Source: Amblyornis subalaris (Eukaryota > Chordata > Aves > Passeriformes > Ptilonorhynchidae). Taken from it: a DNA stretch of 64,000 bases. Of this stretch, positions 13,790 to 27,400 are shown piece by piece. Position 1 is the stretch's first letter. Each line of letters opens with the position of its first letter. Where the stretch lies: the NCBI GenBank assembly GCA_018881555.1, contig JACAXG010000124.1, positions 1,860,001 through 1,924,000 of the forward strand, written 5' to 3'. The position numbers and the translations under genes were made by a program. Below the pieces are notes generated by a model. It searched no databases. It was not told the origin of the DNA and worked only from the letters and a program-made list of their open reading frames with translations.

Positions 13790-16700
13790 GGGTTCTTTTG
13801 GAAATTACAGATTACTGATTTCAGTAGTGGACTTGCATTGCTGTGAGTTAGGTGGTGGTAGTAGCAAACAGAATCAGAGCTGGTTTTTGGACATGATATT
13901 TCTAATTGTATTTTGAGGCCTAATTTGATTTTAAAAAAATATTTTTTTTTACCTAGTGAGTGGAGCAGATCTGTTTTCTATTGGATTTTTCTCTTTTGAG
14001 AGACCCTGCATATCTCTTTTTTAGTGAAATGAGCATGTATAATTTGTGTACTACAAAACATTTGGTTTCTATCACATTTAGAACTTCTTTGTGGGTGTGA
14101 TAAGAAATCTCAAACATGGAAGTACTGCATAGTGATTGTGTTTACGCTAGAATATTGTGTGGTATTTTTTAAATTATGTATGCTGCTCTTGAACTCTATA
14201 ATACAAGNAATTAAGGTTGCTTATTCATAGATGAGTTTTTTAAGATTGTATCTACACACTTGTTGAAATGGAGATTATTGTACTGATGAAATGGAATGAA
14301 TAGAAATTTCCCAATGGCAAACAGAATATTAAAAGAACATAGACAAGTCTTGGGAAAATTGATTACCAACTCCCTGTAGATTACAGCAATATGAATCCGA
14401 TTTTTTTAGCATAAATTAGATTACCTGTATAGCATGCTGTGTTTGTGATTTTTTTTAAAATTAATGTTTAAGTATTATGCATTCAGTCAACAGAAAAATG
14501 GTCTTTTTCTTATTCTAGCTGTATGTGTACAGCTTTAGTAATATGCAGTTGAGTATTCACTTCAGAAAGTTGTAGTTACACTAGCATAGAGTCTTGTCTT
14601 TAGCCTTTTTCATGTGTGGTCCTTAATTACTGGCATTATATGATCTTATAATACAGTTTTTAAAACCTTGGATACATGTGTGTTTTTGTTTAGTCTGCGG
14701 AGATTGATAGAAGCTTAGAGAAGTACATAATAAATCACTACAGAGCATGTTGTAATTTAAGTATAGTAACTATAGTTTCAACATCAAGTTTTCCATGTTA
14801 TAATACATACTAGAATGAAATCAAAGTTCTGTTTAGTTTCTTCATATTTTTAAAAATTTTGTTGTATTAATTTAACTTTATAATGAGTGTTTCCTAAGAC
14901 ATATGGTAGATATACAGGTTTCTTCTAACTGGTTTGCTACCATGTATACAAATAGGAGTTTTTTCTCCTTAGCATGGTGCTTCTTTTGAAGTACAGCTAT
15001 TCTTGAATTAATAGTTAATAAACATGATATCCCCACAGAGCTCAATGCTTTACTTTGGGCGAATTAATGAAATCTGGAGGTTAAGTTTAGATAGTCTTGT
15101 CCTGTGGAATAGAAAGAGTTGAATTAACCAATTGTGTACATTAGCACATTAGTTGTAAAAATTCTGTAGTATAATGTTTCCTAAAATTTACTGTGTATGC
15201 ATCATTTCAGAGGGTGATGTTAAACATCCAGTCAAATTTTGTTCAAGTGATCAGAGAGACCACAAGTAGCATTATGTTCTGGTGCTACTAATAATCACAA
15301 CTGTTAAAATGCAAAGGTTTTGCTCTCCTTATTTGAAGTCTAGCTATTAGCATCTCATGTTATTATGAGTTACTACAAATATCTAAAATAGGAACAGGAG
15401 AACATGTTTTGGGTNGCTTTAGGCAAATTTTGATACAGCAAATGTAAATCATGAACTGTGGCATCGAATATTTTTGCTTAAACTGAGAGTGGTTTTTTTT
15501 AGGCTGATTTGCTGCTTGAAGTAAAGCCCCATAATAACCAAAATGCATAACTTTTTCAACAACTTCCACATTTGACTACATTTTTTTAGGGTAAATATCA
15601 CTTTTAAATTAAGAAATTCAAATATGAAGGGGTTTTTCCCCTTAAAATTTATTCTTAAGTCTTAGTTCTATTGAAACATGGGAAAAGTGTATGGTCTATC
15701 AGCTGTATGCATGATGCTATCAACTTGCCCGTTTAGAGCAGGCTTGTTTTGTCCCTTTTAGGGACTTGTAGCAAGCAAGTCTAAAATAGGTTGACTTTTT
15801 CAATTATTTTCTCAAGTTTCAATTTGTTAGTTATTGTAACATATTGTGACGCAGTAAACTTCATTTTTACTTTTCTCCAGTGTTTTACTTTAAAAGTACC
15901 TGTTTTAGTAAAAGAATAAGGCAAACTGAAATTGATTTCATTGTTTTCCAGTTCTTCTTAATTAGACATTCTTGTGGTTTTAGTTCACATTTGTCATCCG
16001 GTGTTAGCCAAAAACCTGTCGTTAGAGATAGTTAGAATAGATGGGATACTTTAATGAGAAAACTGTATAAATTGTCCATAGCTTGTGCAGTCAAAAAATT
16101 GAGTGGAATTTAAATCATATTAACATGATTGGAATTATTGTTTGTCTCATGGATTGTGTGTAAGTTACCTTACACATTTAGTTGTGCAGAGAAGAATTTG
16201 TAAGAATTTTTAAAAATTTTTTTTAAAAAAATTGGTTTTGATTGAATGAAATCAAATGATCAATGTGTAAGCCATATCAACTTGTAAAAGCAGTATTATT
16301 TAAGAGGAGTTTGATCCTCTCTCATCTGCATGCTAAAAAGAGGACTGAAACTTCACTAGCTAGGCAGAGTTGTCTTTAGTTGCAGGAGGGGGTATAATCA
16401 CCCCTTGAACCTTCCTCCTACATGTCCTTGACACTGTTTTTTAAGCACTTAAGCCTGTGCATATCTAATCCTAAATGTTCATCTATGAACATAAAATTTA
16501 AGACTATAATTGTAAAATGTAAATTTTTTTTTTCCTGTTAGTCTGAAATAAAAGCATGCCCTCAAAGAGAGTGACTCACATTATTGTGTTACAGCATTGA
16601 AATGCTGGATGGTTTTCCAGAAAGAAAACTCGCAGCAGAGCAGATTTGTGTGCTGCCTGCAGCTGGGCTCTGGAGAAGACACACACTGTTAGGCTGTTGA

Positions 16701-19700
16701 CTGCTTCTCCTCTGAAGTGGCTGGAGCTTTTCACTGTTGCATCTAAAAGATGAAAGCTACTCTTACATTGAGTTTTGGTGAGTACGTAGGAGGCTATTTG
16801 AGTTTTTTCCCTGAAGACAGTAGTTCAAATACTCCTGCCGGAACGGGAATTGGTCCCCTTTTAACTCACGCTGTTATTTGTTGCCCTCTGATTGAAGAGG
16901 AAGATGGTAAATATTGCTCATCCCAGCAGGCAGCTGGAAGGCAGACAAGAAGAGCAGCTCTGCTAAACTGCCAAGGATTTCAGCCTGAGGAATGAGGAGC
17001 CAGTTGGCAAAGCTGTAAATAATTTGGGCTGATCTTTGCACTTACTTGTTTGCAAAAGTTGAGATGATCCGAATTGAGGGATGGATTGCTGGAGGGCCCG
17101 TTTTAAATCCCAGTGTTAGGCAGGAACCAGCTAACATGTGAAACCCTCTCACNGGTGACTGGCATGGTGACTGGCAGCTGGGTTATTAAGTGGGATTGAA
17201 AAAATCAGAAAAGAAAAAGCATAAAGAATGAAATACCATGTGCAGCATGTCAGCTACCCTTTTATAGAAGACACCTCTGGTTTTCCACAGCAAGCACTTG
17301 GAGGTGATATGGAAGTAACTCATTGTGTGATTTGATGTGATGTTGCAATGTTTCCAGTGGCAGTTTTCATTGCATGAGACTGTGGGCTCTTGGAGGCACA
17401 GAACTATAAATAAAAGGAAAATTAGAAACAAAGACTTCATTTTTCTTGCTAGTGCATAGCACCGGCATGGGGAGAAATAATCTGGTGAACTAAAAGAGAA
17501 GGCGAAGAAATATTTTTCTCTCCAGGGTTGCTGGTTCACGGTAGATAGTTGTAATTTTCAATCATTTTAGTGTTGCCTCATCCACATCCTCTAGAAACCT
17601 TTTTTGGTTTCGACAGTGGTTTCAATTGTGCCTATCTCACTGGGTTAACTAAATTGTCAATGTGTTGTTTATAATGTTTTGTATCATTTTTGTAACAGTA
17701 AGTTTTTGTAACTGTTTCCATGTAATGTTTATTTTTAGGAGGATTATTCAAGACACTAATTTTAAGCTTTCTATTGCCTCTTTATGTATTTCTGAGAGTT
17801 AGGTTTGATTGCCAAAGTGTATTTTAATATGTAGGAGTTCTAAAGTAGTTCAAAATTTTGCACTTTTGTGGCTGCCACTTTACAGTAATCTTTGGATACT
17901 TCTTTGTTTTATTACTGTTATCTTTACTACTCCTAGGCAAAGAACTGTGGTCAAGGAAAATGTAATCAGTCTGTATTGCTGACTGTGAAAATGCTATTCT
18001 TGTATAGTTGTTGAGGAAGTTGAAGGTCATTTGTACTTTAGACTCTCAAGTTGAAATTATTCTTTTCAGGTACTTTTTCAAAGAAATTTTCAAAGAAACA
18101 TACTGTACCTCTGTCTATATACGTGAGGAGTGGTTATTAAAAGAAGTTCAGTCTCTGCTGATATTTAGCTGCACAGGTGTGTTACAAAAGCAGGAGGTCT
18201 GCCTTTGTTCTTCAGTTCCAGTGTATCAGAAGCAGCAATGGCAACGGTGAGAATATGTTGTGGAAACTATTAGTGCAGATAAGGATTATGTCTCTCCTAA
18301 ACAAATTCAGGTTTTGTAAGGAAAGGTGTGAATATACAAAGATCACATATAGACTGGTTTGAGATGGCTGGGGGAGCAACCTCTTTTCCCTTACGAATGC
18401 ATGGTGAAATGTTGATGAAGATATGGGAGCAATGAGAGAGAATAGATAATGAGGGAAAATAGAAATATCCTTAAATTTTGTATTCAGTGTAGTATTCAAT
18501 TGTGTCTACAGTTAGTTCACTAACTACTTTTGGTAAGTTTATTGGTAAAAACTCAGATTACACTGAAGTACAACATGAGTATTTGTCTCTGGACATTCTC
18601 CCAGGTCCTAATGATTTTCTTTTCAATTTTTTTTTCCTTAGACTGAAACAGTGTATATGTTCTCTTTTAAAGACCAGAACAAAAGTGGCAGGAAAAAGTA
18701 AGGCAATAATGAGTTGCTATGTGTTACAAAAGAATGAATGACATTCCTAAGGGAAACAAAGTAGGAGGGCAAGGCAAAGGTCATTTAAACGCTGGACAGT
18801 AGCAGCTATTGTCTGCTGGGAAAAATGAGGGCTGACAAAAGAGCATATTTCTTCTCAAGAGCCTGTATTCCCTGCAACAAATATTCAGAGAAAACAAAAC
18901 AAAATCTAACCTTCAGCATTCTCCAAAATGCTTCCTTCTAAGACTCAAAGCCCTTAATGCATCTGCAAAACAGAAGGCTATTCCCAAGGAAATAAGTTAT
19001 GTTTTGACTGCATACATTTGTTTATCTGATGAATTCAACTACATGCTTTGAGAGATCATAAGGAAAAATTGTAATATGTCTAAATATTCCCATNTTTTCT
19101 TCAGTGTCCAGAACGTGCTTCATATTTAAATAACCCAGTAGGTCTTTATTGCAGAAAGCTGCTGTTCTGCTTTTACTGTAAAGCTGCTAACGAACTAGCT
19201 TGTGCCAAAATATGAATGGGTACTAGCACTCGTTCACCAAGAAAAGAATATTCTGCCTGGCTTCTGGTAACACTGGCTAACTAAACTGTAACCTTATGTT
19301 GCTTATTTGTTTTGAGAAACAGAAGAATAAGAGATTTTTTTTTTTTTTGTAATGGGTGTGATAAAATACACAAAATCTGCTGTAGTACGGGTGCTGACTG
19401 CCAATGTAAGAAGCAGTTCCTAAGATGAGTCTGTGTGCATTGCCATAAGTGTGTTTGTGTGAGCTTTTAAAATCATCACTTGTGATTTTAAGAAGCATTT
19501 TGCAAGCTATAATAACACAGTCATTAACACTGCATTAAATAATTTGGAAGCACTGATTAGTTTTTCTTGGATTTCCTGACATAATTGGTGAGGTTTTTTG
19601 GAGTAACTGGAGTCCCACTGCACATCTGGAGATAGCTGATTTCTAATTCATAGATCCTTTGAAATGCTAATATAAAAACAGTATATAGAAAATAGCTAGG

Positions 19701-22700
19701 CTGATGGACATTAGCTTTTCCATTTCCAGTTGCCTGCCTTGTGTACTGTAATCCAAACTATGAGTCAGGCTTCAAAATACTCTGTCAGAATGAGAAAGTA
19801 TTTAGCACAATGAATTTAAATGGTGCATTTAATAGTTTGGAGGAGTTTTTTCTAATGTTAACTGCAGTAGTTTTTTTGGAGTTTGTTGATTATTCAACAC
19901 TGGAAATTGCATTTGTGAGACATAGTTTTTCAATTATATTTGCTTTCAAGTAGGATGTGGAGGATAACAGAGGAGATGTGTACNTTCACTTTTTTAGCTA
20001 TTATTCTTTTTGACAACTAGGAAGTGCACCACAGTTAAAGGCTTTAACTTTTTGTACTTAGACTTTAAAGTTTAGGTTACACCTGAGTTTGTACTGTTGA
20101 AAGTACAATGATGGCATGTAAGCCCGGTCATAGTATTTGAATCAAGTCTCAGTTGCTCACATGAGGCAGTGGAGGCCAGTCCATCTTGAGGAAGGGAAGA
20201 GTGAGATTGTCTGGGAAGGGGCAGCTAGAGAATAATCCCCACAATTTTTTTCATTCAGTAAAATTTCTATATTGCAGCTGATTTCTCCTGGGCCAGATGT
20301 ATTTATATGAGATTATCTATAGCTAGCTAAAAATAAAAGTCTAAGGAGAGAACAGATGTAGGTCTTAAAGCAAGGGACATCTGACGTGTGCCCATGTGAT
20401 ATAAATGATGCTTTGTTGTAAAAACTTGTGTTTGAGTTGCCTTACTCATACAATTGCTTGTAAGCCTTCTTTTCTCCTTCTCCAAGGTATTTAAGTGGTA
20501 ATTTAGCTGATCTNTTCAGGTAGGCAGTGCCAGAAGAGTGCTGTGAACCAGAAATGCAAGGAAGGGGCTGTGGTTTTTTCCTTGGCAAGGGAAAATTGGC
20601 CAATACTTTCATCTCTCTCCATTGTCAAAGAAGATTGAGTTTAATAGCTTGCATTTGACAACTACAATGCAAAGCTTGATATGGCAGTACTACTTTTTGT
20701 GGTCCCCATCAATATACTGTCTCAAGCATTCTAGTTAAATTTGCTNTCCTTTTTTTTTCTTGTGGGTGTTCAGAAAGGAAAAGTGTTTCTCCCGTTTACA
20801 TACAGATAGAGCATCATTTGGTCTCTTGGTGGCTAGCTGAGTACTTAGGTGTTCTACCTGAATTAGTGATTGCATGACATCTTCCTTTTCCCCAGATTTC
20901 TCAATTATTTCAATATTAACTCATGATGTTACCCACTCATAAGTCTGCAGGCATTTCCTATATGGAAAAGTGCGTGTTTGTGTGTTTTAGTATGTTGATG
21001 TTTGCCATCACTGATACCTATTGTATGAACCTCTGCAGCACAAAGCTGAGTGTTCTGTGTTTTGGAAAGGAAAGCTAGGGAGAAAGGAACAAAACAAGTC
21101 TTCTAGACGTAATGAGGACTTTAGGTTGTTAACTTTTTGTCTCTGTCTGTAAAATGGAAGNTACACCACTCCCTCATCTCATTGAAGCAATTTTGAATAT
21201 TTAGGAATAACTTCAGTTTGTTTAATTTAATTAAAACTTTAGTAAGGGAAACTGAAACTCAAGTATTCTGGGTTGGCCAAATGGGAAAGACATGGAAACT
21301 TATGATCACTGATTAATGATAAGAAAACAATGTAATGCAGTCTCCTCTCTAGAAAGTTAAAACAGTGATCATATAATTAGAGACTGTGTTATGATGTAAT
21401 ATAGGGGAATAATGTGAAGTTCTGCAGACACTCTAAGCATTTACTAACTTGGAGCACTTGAGTGTATAATGTTACTGGCTTTTAATCTAAGTTGTACTTG
21501 AAAGGGAGAGACAGTAGAACTACCTTGTGTCTAAATGTAAGTCGGTTCCAGGAAAGAAGTAATGAGACCAGCCTTTCTGTGTTGTTCGAGGGGTTGCTTT
21601 GTTGTTTGACTAAAATGCTTTTCTTCTTCAGATCCTAGTATGACACCAGTAGGTAAAATACAATCTCTGTAGTATCTGTATTTTCTCTGTTTCAAGAGAG
21701 GGGGATTTTTTTTGGTTATTAAGTTTTCCCCTGTTGCCTGAATGGATGAAGTTAAGCATGATATCTTGCAGATCTCTTGTATTTTTTTATCCCTTTGGTA
21801 AAAAGGGTGTGGGGGAGGAAAGATACCGAGGTGATCTGTGGGATGACACTCGTTGAGCCAGTTACTTGGCTGTCAGAAACTGGGGATCTTATCAGTCCAG
21901 TTTATGAAAATTATTAAACCTTTGCATGATTTTTATTTCAATCTGAAACCAAGGCAAAATACGAACACTTTCTGAAGCTAGTGAGAAAAGTTGTCTTTAG
22001 ATTCAAATCCTAATTTTTGTTGAAATGTGTCTTATCAATGCCCTTTCTCTTAAATATAAAAATGGTGTATTAACTCTGTGGAGGAATCTCCTAATTTGCA
22101 CAGGGCATGCCTTTCCTATCATCACCCTCTAATTTTTCCTACTACCTTTTCCATGCTTCATTTCTTCAAGTTCTGGCTTAAGTTTATTATTTGGTAAATA
22201 TTTTAATAAAATAAATTCAAATGCTGTTTGGCATAAAGCTTTCTCTGTTCGTAGTGCAGGTTTCTGTGGCTCTGTGGCGTCACATCTTGATCTTTGGACA
22301 AAACACAACAAAATAGAGCTTTTGATGCTTCTGGAAGGGACTACTTGAGCAGACTGTTATCTGTTACTTACTTTGTCCGAGGAATCACTGAACTCCCTGA
22401 GGAGATGGATTGCTGCTCAGTTGATCTGGGTATGGAGTTCTGCTATGGAAGCCTCTTCAGAGGCCTCTTCCTCTGATCTCAGAGAGAATTCAAAGCCTTT
22501 CTCTACTCCACTTAGCTTGATCTACCTACATACCTGGAAACAAACGAGGTTCTAAGGGATTTAAATAAACAATACTTGTATGTAGTAATAAATGCAAGGC
22601 AGTAGGGATCAGCAAATATTTGGAGTGTTAATGTTGCAGAATTTCTCTTTGCTAGAATAAACGAATTGCTGAATATAGTAAAAAAATCACAAAAAACCCC

Positions 22701-24425
22701 ACCCAAATCCAAAACATCACTTTATTTGTTTGGCAAATGTAAAAAAAAAAAAAGAAGAAAAAGAAAGAAGGGAAGTTAATTCACATCTTTAAAAGGTAGA
22801 GGGTTAAATTAAAAGCTTTAGAAGTTTAATAGGGCTTTGTTTAGTTATTTTTAGGGTTTTTTTATAGTACTGCGTTTTTTGAACCCTTTCTCAGAATGAG
22901 GTATAAAGAAAAGTTATTCCTCCTCAAAGACTGGGAGAGAGCAGGTTGAAGTTTATGGAGAGCAGAAGATAAAATTGAGGACAGGAGAAGCATAAAACTC
23001 TTAACCTGTAAAGTATTTATGCCAGGGGTGACCAGCTGTAGCAGACATGAAAAGACATGAAGGAGGGAGAGAGTTTGCAGTCACAGTGATAGTACAGGTA
23101 CTTAAATAGAGTTACAGATAAATATAATTTTTTATCTACTAAACACCAAACAACCATACAAGAAGAATCTTGTGGCTTGAAATAATTTGTGGAGTTCTAT
23201 AAGTCTTGAAAAAGTTCAGATTTCTTCAGTTTCTAGTGTTAAAAGGTGAAATTTCATTTCTCTATTACTACGTTCAGATTTTCAAGCCAATTTTTTGTAT
23301 TATAACATCTGTGTATGCATANATATGAAAAAACCCAACAAAAACCCACAAGGTAAACTGTATAGAGAGGTAGAACTATGTTCTTTTATTTTATACGGTC
23401 CAAATATATTAAAAATTGTCTGACTAATTTTTCTTTTGACTTTATATTTTACTGGTATAATCTCAGAGGACTAAAATTGAGAAACTGTATTAGCATTCTA
23501 TATATTAGCATAATTTAAATTGTGTATACAGTAAAAAAAGGCTCAATATTTTAACTTTGAGTTTATACTTGTTGAACTATCTTGGGTATCAAAATCTCAT
23601 CTAAGGAGAAAAAAGCTAACTTCCAGGAGGCCTTTTAGTTGAACCTTTGTTAATGCCATGTGAAACATAAAGAAGTATCATTACAGTGACCTTTTGCGGA
23701 TGATGTAATGGGAGAATAATCTGTCTATGGTTATATAAAGCAAGTAGTTTAGTACATTCTGTGTTCCAAAACATCAGCTTCATTTCTGGAAAATCTGAAA
23801 TTTGTCTTGTGGAGGAACCAATAGATTATCACCTCTTTGAAGAGAACTAGACTGGGATCCTTTGCCTTCCTGTTCTTGATGTGAGATCTTTCTCTAAAGG
23901 GGCATTCTGAGTGGAGAAAACAGTCCGTTCTTGTAGAACACTTTAAGTATATAATGTGTAAGATTTTAAGTATTGTTCTTCTGTGCCTGTTCTTGAATTT
24001 TGTTGGTGTGATAAGACACAATGTTTCAGAAGCCATTACAGCCTGTCTGGTGTTTTTAGGATGCCAGCCTGCTTCACTGACTGTGAAGCCACGCTGATGT
24101 AATTGAAAGTAACAGTTCAGAAGAAGCAGTAAATTATTTCAGGTGAATGGCTGACAAATTTGAAGTCTTCAGCTGCAGCTTGAGAACACAAACTAAGCTA
24201 AAGTCAATATGATGTAGTTTGTTCCAGAAGCTGTTAAGGTGAGCTTTTACATGGCAGTATGTGGCTAATCCTGGTCCTTACTAAGAGCCAGCTAAATAAT
24301 GAGTTGCTCCTAGGTTTTCTGATCTGCAAGTGTTGAGGTTTCCTGGTGCTCTGGGCAGGCTGTCAGAAGTCCTTATGCCCAGTGGTCACCCTGTAACATG
24401 TTTCACAAACTGAGACTTGCTTTAT
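13790..24425. other. Intron stretch, mostly featureless
   Basis: Non-coding AT-rich DNA. It includes a short direct repeat GGTGACTGGCA twice near 17154-17176, and an A-rich run at 22741-22770. One ATG-led segment at 16750-16784 ends in a good donor-like site (see findings). No exon or transposon recognised. Confidence 0.6.
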
Positions 24426-24598
24426 TGAGGAGAGGAGAGGAGAGGAGAGGAGAGGAGAGGAGAGGAGAGGAGAGGAGAGGAGAAGAGAGGAGAGGACAGG
24501 ATAGGACAGGATAGGACAGGATAGGACAGGACANNNNNNNNNNNAGGATAGGATAGGATAGGATAGGATAGGATAGGATAGGATAGGATAGGATAGGA
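24426..24598. repeat. Compound pentanucleotide microsatellite with an assembly gap
   Basis: Starts as (AGAGG)n to about 24500, passes through an alternating AGGACAGGAT decamer, and after 11 Ns (24534-24544) continues as near-perfect (GGATA)n to about 24598. The purine-rich strand is +. The gap lies exactly inside the array, so the true length is unknown and probably longer. Open frames on the minus strand here (PILSY-type repeats) are only translated repeat. Confidence 0.97.
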
Positions 24599-27394
24599 GA
24601 CGCGTGGTTTTCCCCTTCGTAGGGAAGTGAAGCAATCACTGCTCAAGTAGCCATAGGGTAGCTGCAGTCTGGATTTTGACGGCTGTCTTACGCAGTTGGG
24701 TCTGCCGTTACTGTCCTCTCAGCTGGGAGCTTTTTTATTAGGAAGTCTGGGCTTGTAACTCCCTATCAAGGCACATAATTTTACTTAACAAAGAGAATTT
24801 AAGATAACGGATATTCGTCAGTAAGTGAATTGGTTGGTCTGATTGGTGCAGGCTGATGGGAAGCACAGATAGAGACCTTTCTTCCCTAGAAAGACGAGGT
24901 GAATCCCCTTGACTCAGTTTGTGCATTGCTGAAGCTGTGGTTATACTGTAATTGTGAGTTTGGTACCCTGTCTGTATGTTTGCTTTCTCACAATTTTCTC
25001 TTTCCTGGCTGATTGGTCTTTGTTCAGTGTGTTGAGTATTAGCTAGTGATAAACAGCAACAGTCAAACCACTGAACCCAAGCGAAAGAAAGAACTGATTC
25101 TGTTCCTTTGTTCCTTTGGCTAGGGAAGAGTAGACCACCTACCTTACTTCTCCAATTTGTGCATGTGTAACTCATGAAAGGCATTTCAACTTCAAGTCTC
25201 CTCTGTTTAAGAAGGTTGCTTACTTTCATTAGGTTAAGATTTAGGCCTGTACCAATACTGCAGTGACATGCGATGCCTCTTCATATCCTTTCTGTTAACT
25301 GGTCCCGTAATATTTGGCGTTTGCTGGTGTCCCTTATCACTCTTATGTCCCCTAGCAGCCATCTGGAAAAGGGACATTTGTAGCTGGTGTCAGATTATGC
25401 ATGTCCTCGGTGAGCAGCCAGCAGCCGCAGAGAACCAAGCAGAGGATGGCACTAATGTGGCACTCTGCCTTTTTTTGTGCCTGCTTCTTTTAATGCAGCT
25501 TGATAGGGAGAGGAGTGGAGCTGGCCAAGACCGCAGGGATTCCTTTTCAAATGTAACCAAGCTAAAAATTGCCTTTGGCTCCATAACAGACATGGAACAT
25601 TTCATACAAATCGGATTTTTTTCTGTAAAGTCATATCAGATCTTGGAATTTTCATCCACATTATTAAGCTTTATATTCTAGCTCATGTTTAGAGCAGATG
25701 TTAACAATAACGGTTGCTGTTGAGAACAAGATTCCAAAGCTTGTGTGGCTTTTTTTTATTGTTGCCTTTAATATTTTGAAAGAAAATCAATTACATGCTT
25801 TTAAAATACATGCTGATGNGTAATGATGACAATGCTGATTTTTAAAATGCTGTTCTTTCTGATATGTTTTTATGCTAAGCTCCTCTGTACAGCTTCAAAG
25901 ACTCATGTTGAATTTAACAGAAAACATTTCTGTATAGTTAATTTTAGGGATAATGTTAGAGATATAAGTTGAATTGCTAAGGAATACTTTAAAATTGTTT
26001 CTTTTATTTAAAAAGAATTTCATATAGAAGCTTTCATCTGCTGCAAAGGGAATTTAGGAAACAAAGCTGTACTACGTTTTACACATTTGGAGAAGCTTTT
26101 ACTTGTAACTAGTTAGGGTATTTGCAAGGGCAATTTAAGACAGTGCTTTGTTTACTTGCACCAAATAATGTAAGTACATTCCTAGAAATGTCTTTTTTTC
26201 TGTTGTTTTAAGCAATGGAGAGGAGAGGCAATGTCTGACCTNTCATAACATCTAAATGATTTAATTGGAACATCCAGTTGTCAAACCTTACGTTACCAAA
26301 CTATTGAGCAGTCTGCAAAAACAAATAGGAAGATGTATTNAGCACTCCCAGCTGAAAGTTTGGAAACTACAAAAACAGTGTGACAGAAAGAGCACAGGAG
26401 ATACTCTCTTGCCATTTTTATGTAGAGCTAATTATTTACTGTTTATCTGGAAGTTTAAACTAAATACAAGCTGCTAATATAAACTTAAAAACTGAAAGGA
26501 AGTTAAACTTGAACACTTGAATAATGAGATAATATGTTTTATTTCCTTTAGGCAAGGTAATCAATTTGCAATGTATTTTGTCTGATGTGTGGATGATAAA
26601 TGAGGTTTGCAGAAGTGTGCGCATGTATGCAGCAGAATACTTGGGAGCACCATGGTGTCATACCAATTTTTTCTGAAGGGTAGAATTTTATTTGTACTGC
26701 AGGATTATCATGCTGCTGTCTAACCAAAATGGAGATATGTTACAAGAAAAGTGCCCTGATATGTGCCACAAGAGACTTTTCATGGTGTTCCCCAAAAATG
26801 TAAATACAAAATCAAGACATGCTTGAGACACTATTGTAGGTACTTTTTCTAGATAGACCGTATGTGTTCTTAATTTTTTTAACATTGCCAGGAATTTATG
26901 ATCGATAGTGAACATAATATTAAAGAAATTTCTTCTGTTTCTTTGTATTTTAATTGATATTTTGGAAAAAGAACTGTAGTAGCCTTGCTTTTGGATCTTA
27001 AGCTGTGTTTAAACTGAGAATCTGTGGCTTCTTTTTTTGTGTTTATATTTCCTCCTCAGTCTGCAAGGTTTGCAGGTTGAATCTAGGGAACTGAAAAAAG
27101 TGGAAAGTCTTACAATTTTTGTAAATAAGGACTCCTGTTACAATCATTATCACAGAAAGTTATTCCTTTGGCCTTTCCTTCCTAAATTATATACAGACTG
27201 TTAAGGGATCCAGAGAAGACTTCAGACGAGCCTGCTAATAGGGAAGATTTGAGTTGCCTGTAGAGGAGACAAAGGTTTCAAAGGTACATGTCAGTATGTT
27301 GTTTGCCTGGTTTTTTCTTGCACTTCAGGTCTCATAAATAATGTTAAAGACTACTTAGTCTTTGTCTCCAGCAACTCAAAACATTCAGGATGGT
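24599..27394. other. Intron stretch, nothing recognised
   Basis: Contains the longest open frame of the window, 24738-25229 on the minus strand (163 codons), and a + frame at 25268-25681 (137 codons). Neither has a recognisable domain, a repeated motif or convincing splice context. Both are treated as chance. Confidence 0.6.
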
Positions 27395-27400
27395 AGGGGG
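27395..27400. repeat. Target-site duplication, left copy (AGGGGG)
   Basis: Exact match to 27769-27774 across the solo LTR. Confidence 0.85.

Noticed and set aside
16750..16784. In-frame alternative start exon for SH3RF1
   Set aside because: The donor leaves one extra base (phase 1), while the 42356 exon needs phase 0, so the ATG frame would be lost on splicing.
24428..24598. CRISPR-like array
   Set aside because: The units are 5-10 bases and contiguous with no spacers, in a vertebrate intron; it is a microsatellite.
24363..24646. Proline/serine/leucine repeat protein on the minus strand
   Set aside because: Three overlapping frames are all translated pentanucleotide microsatellite.
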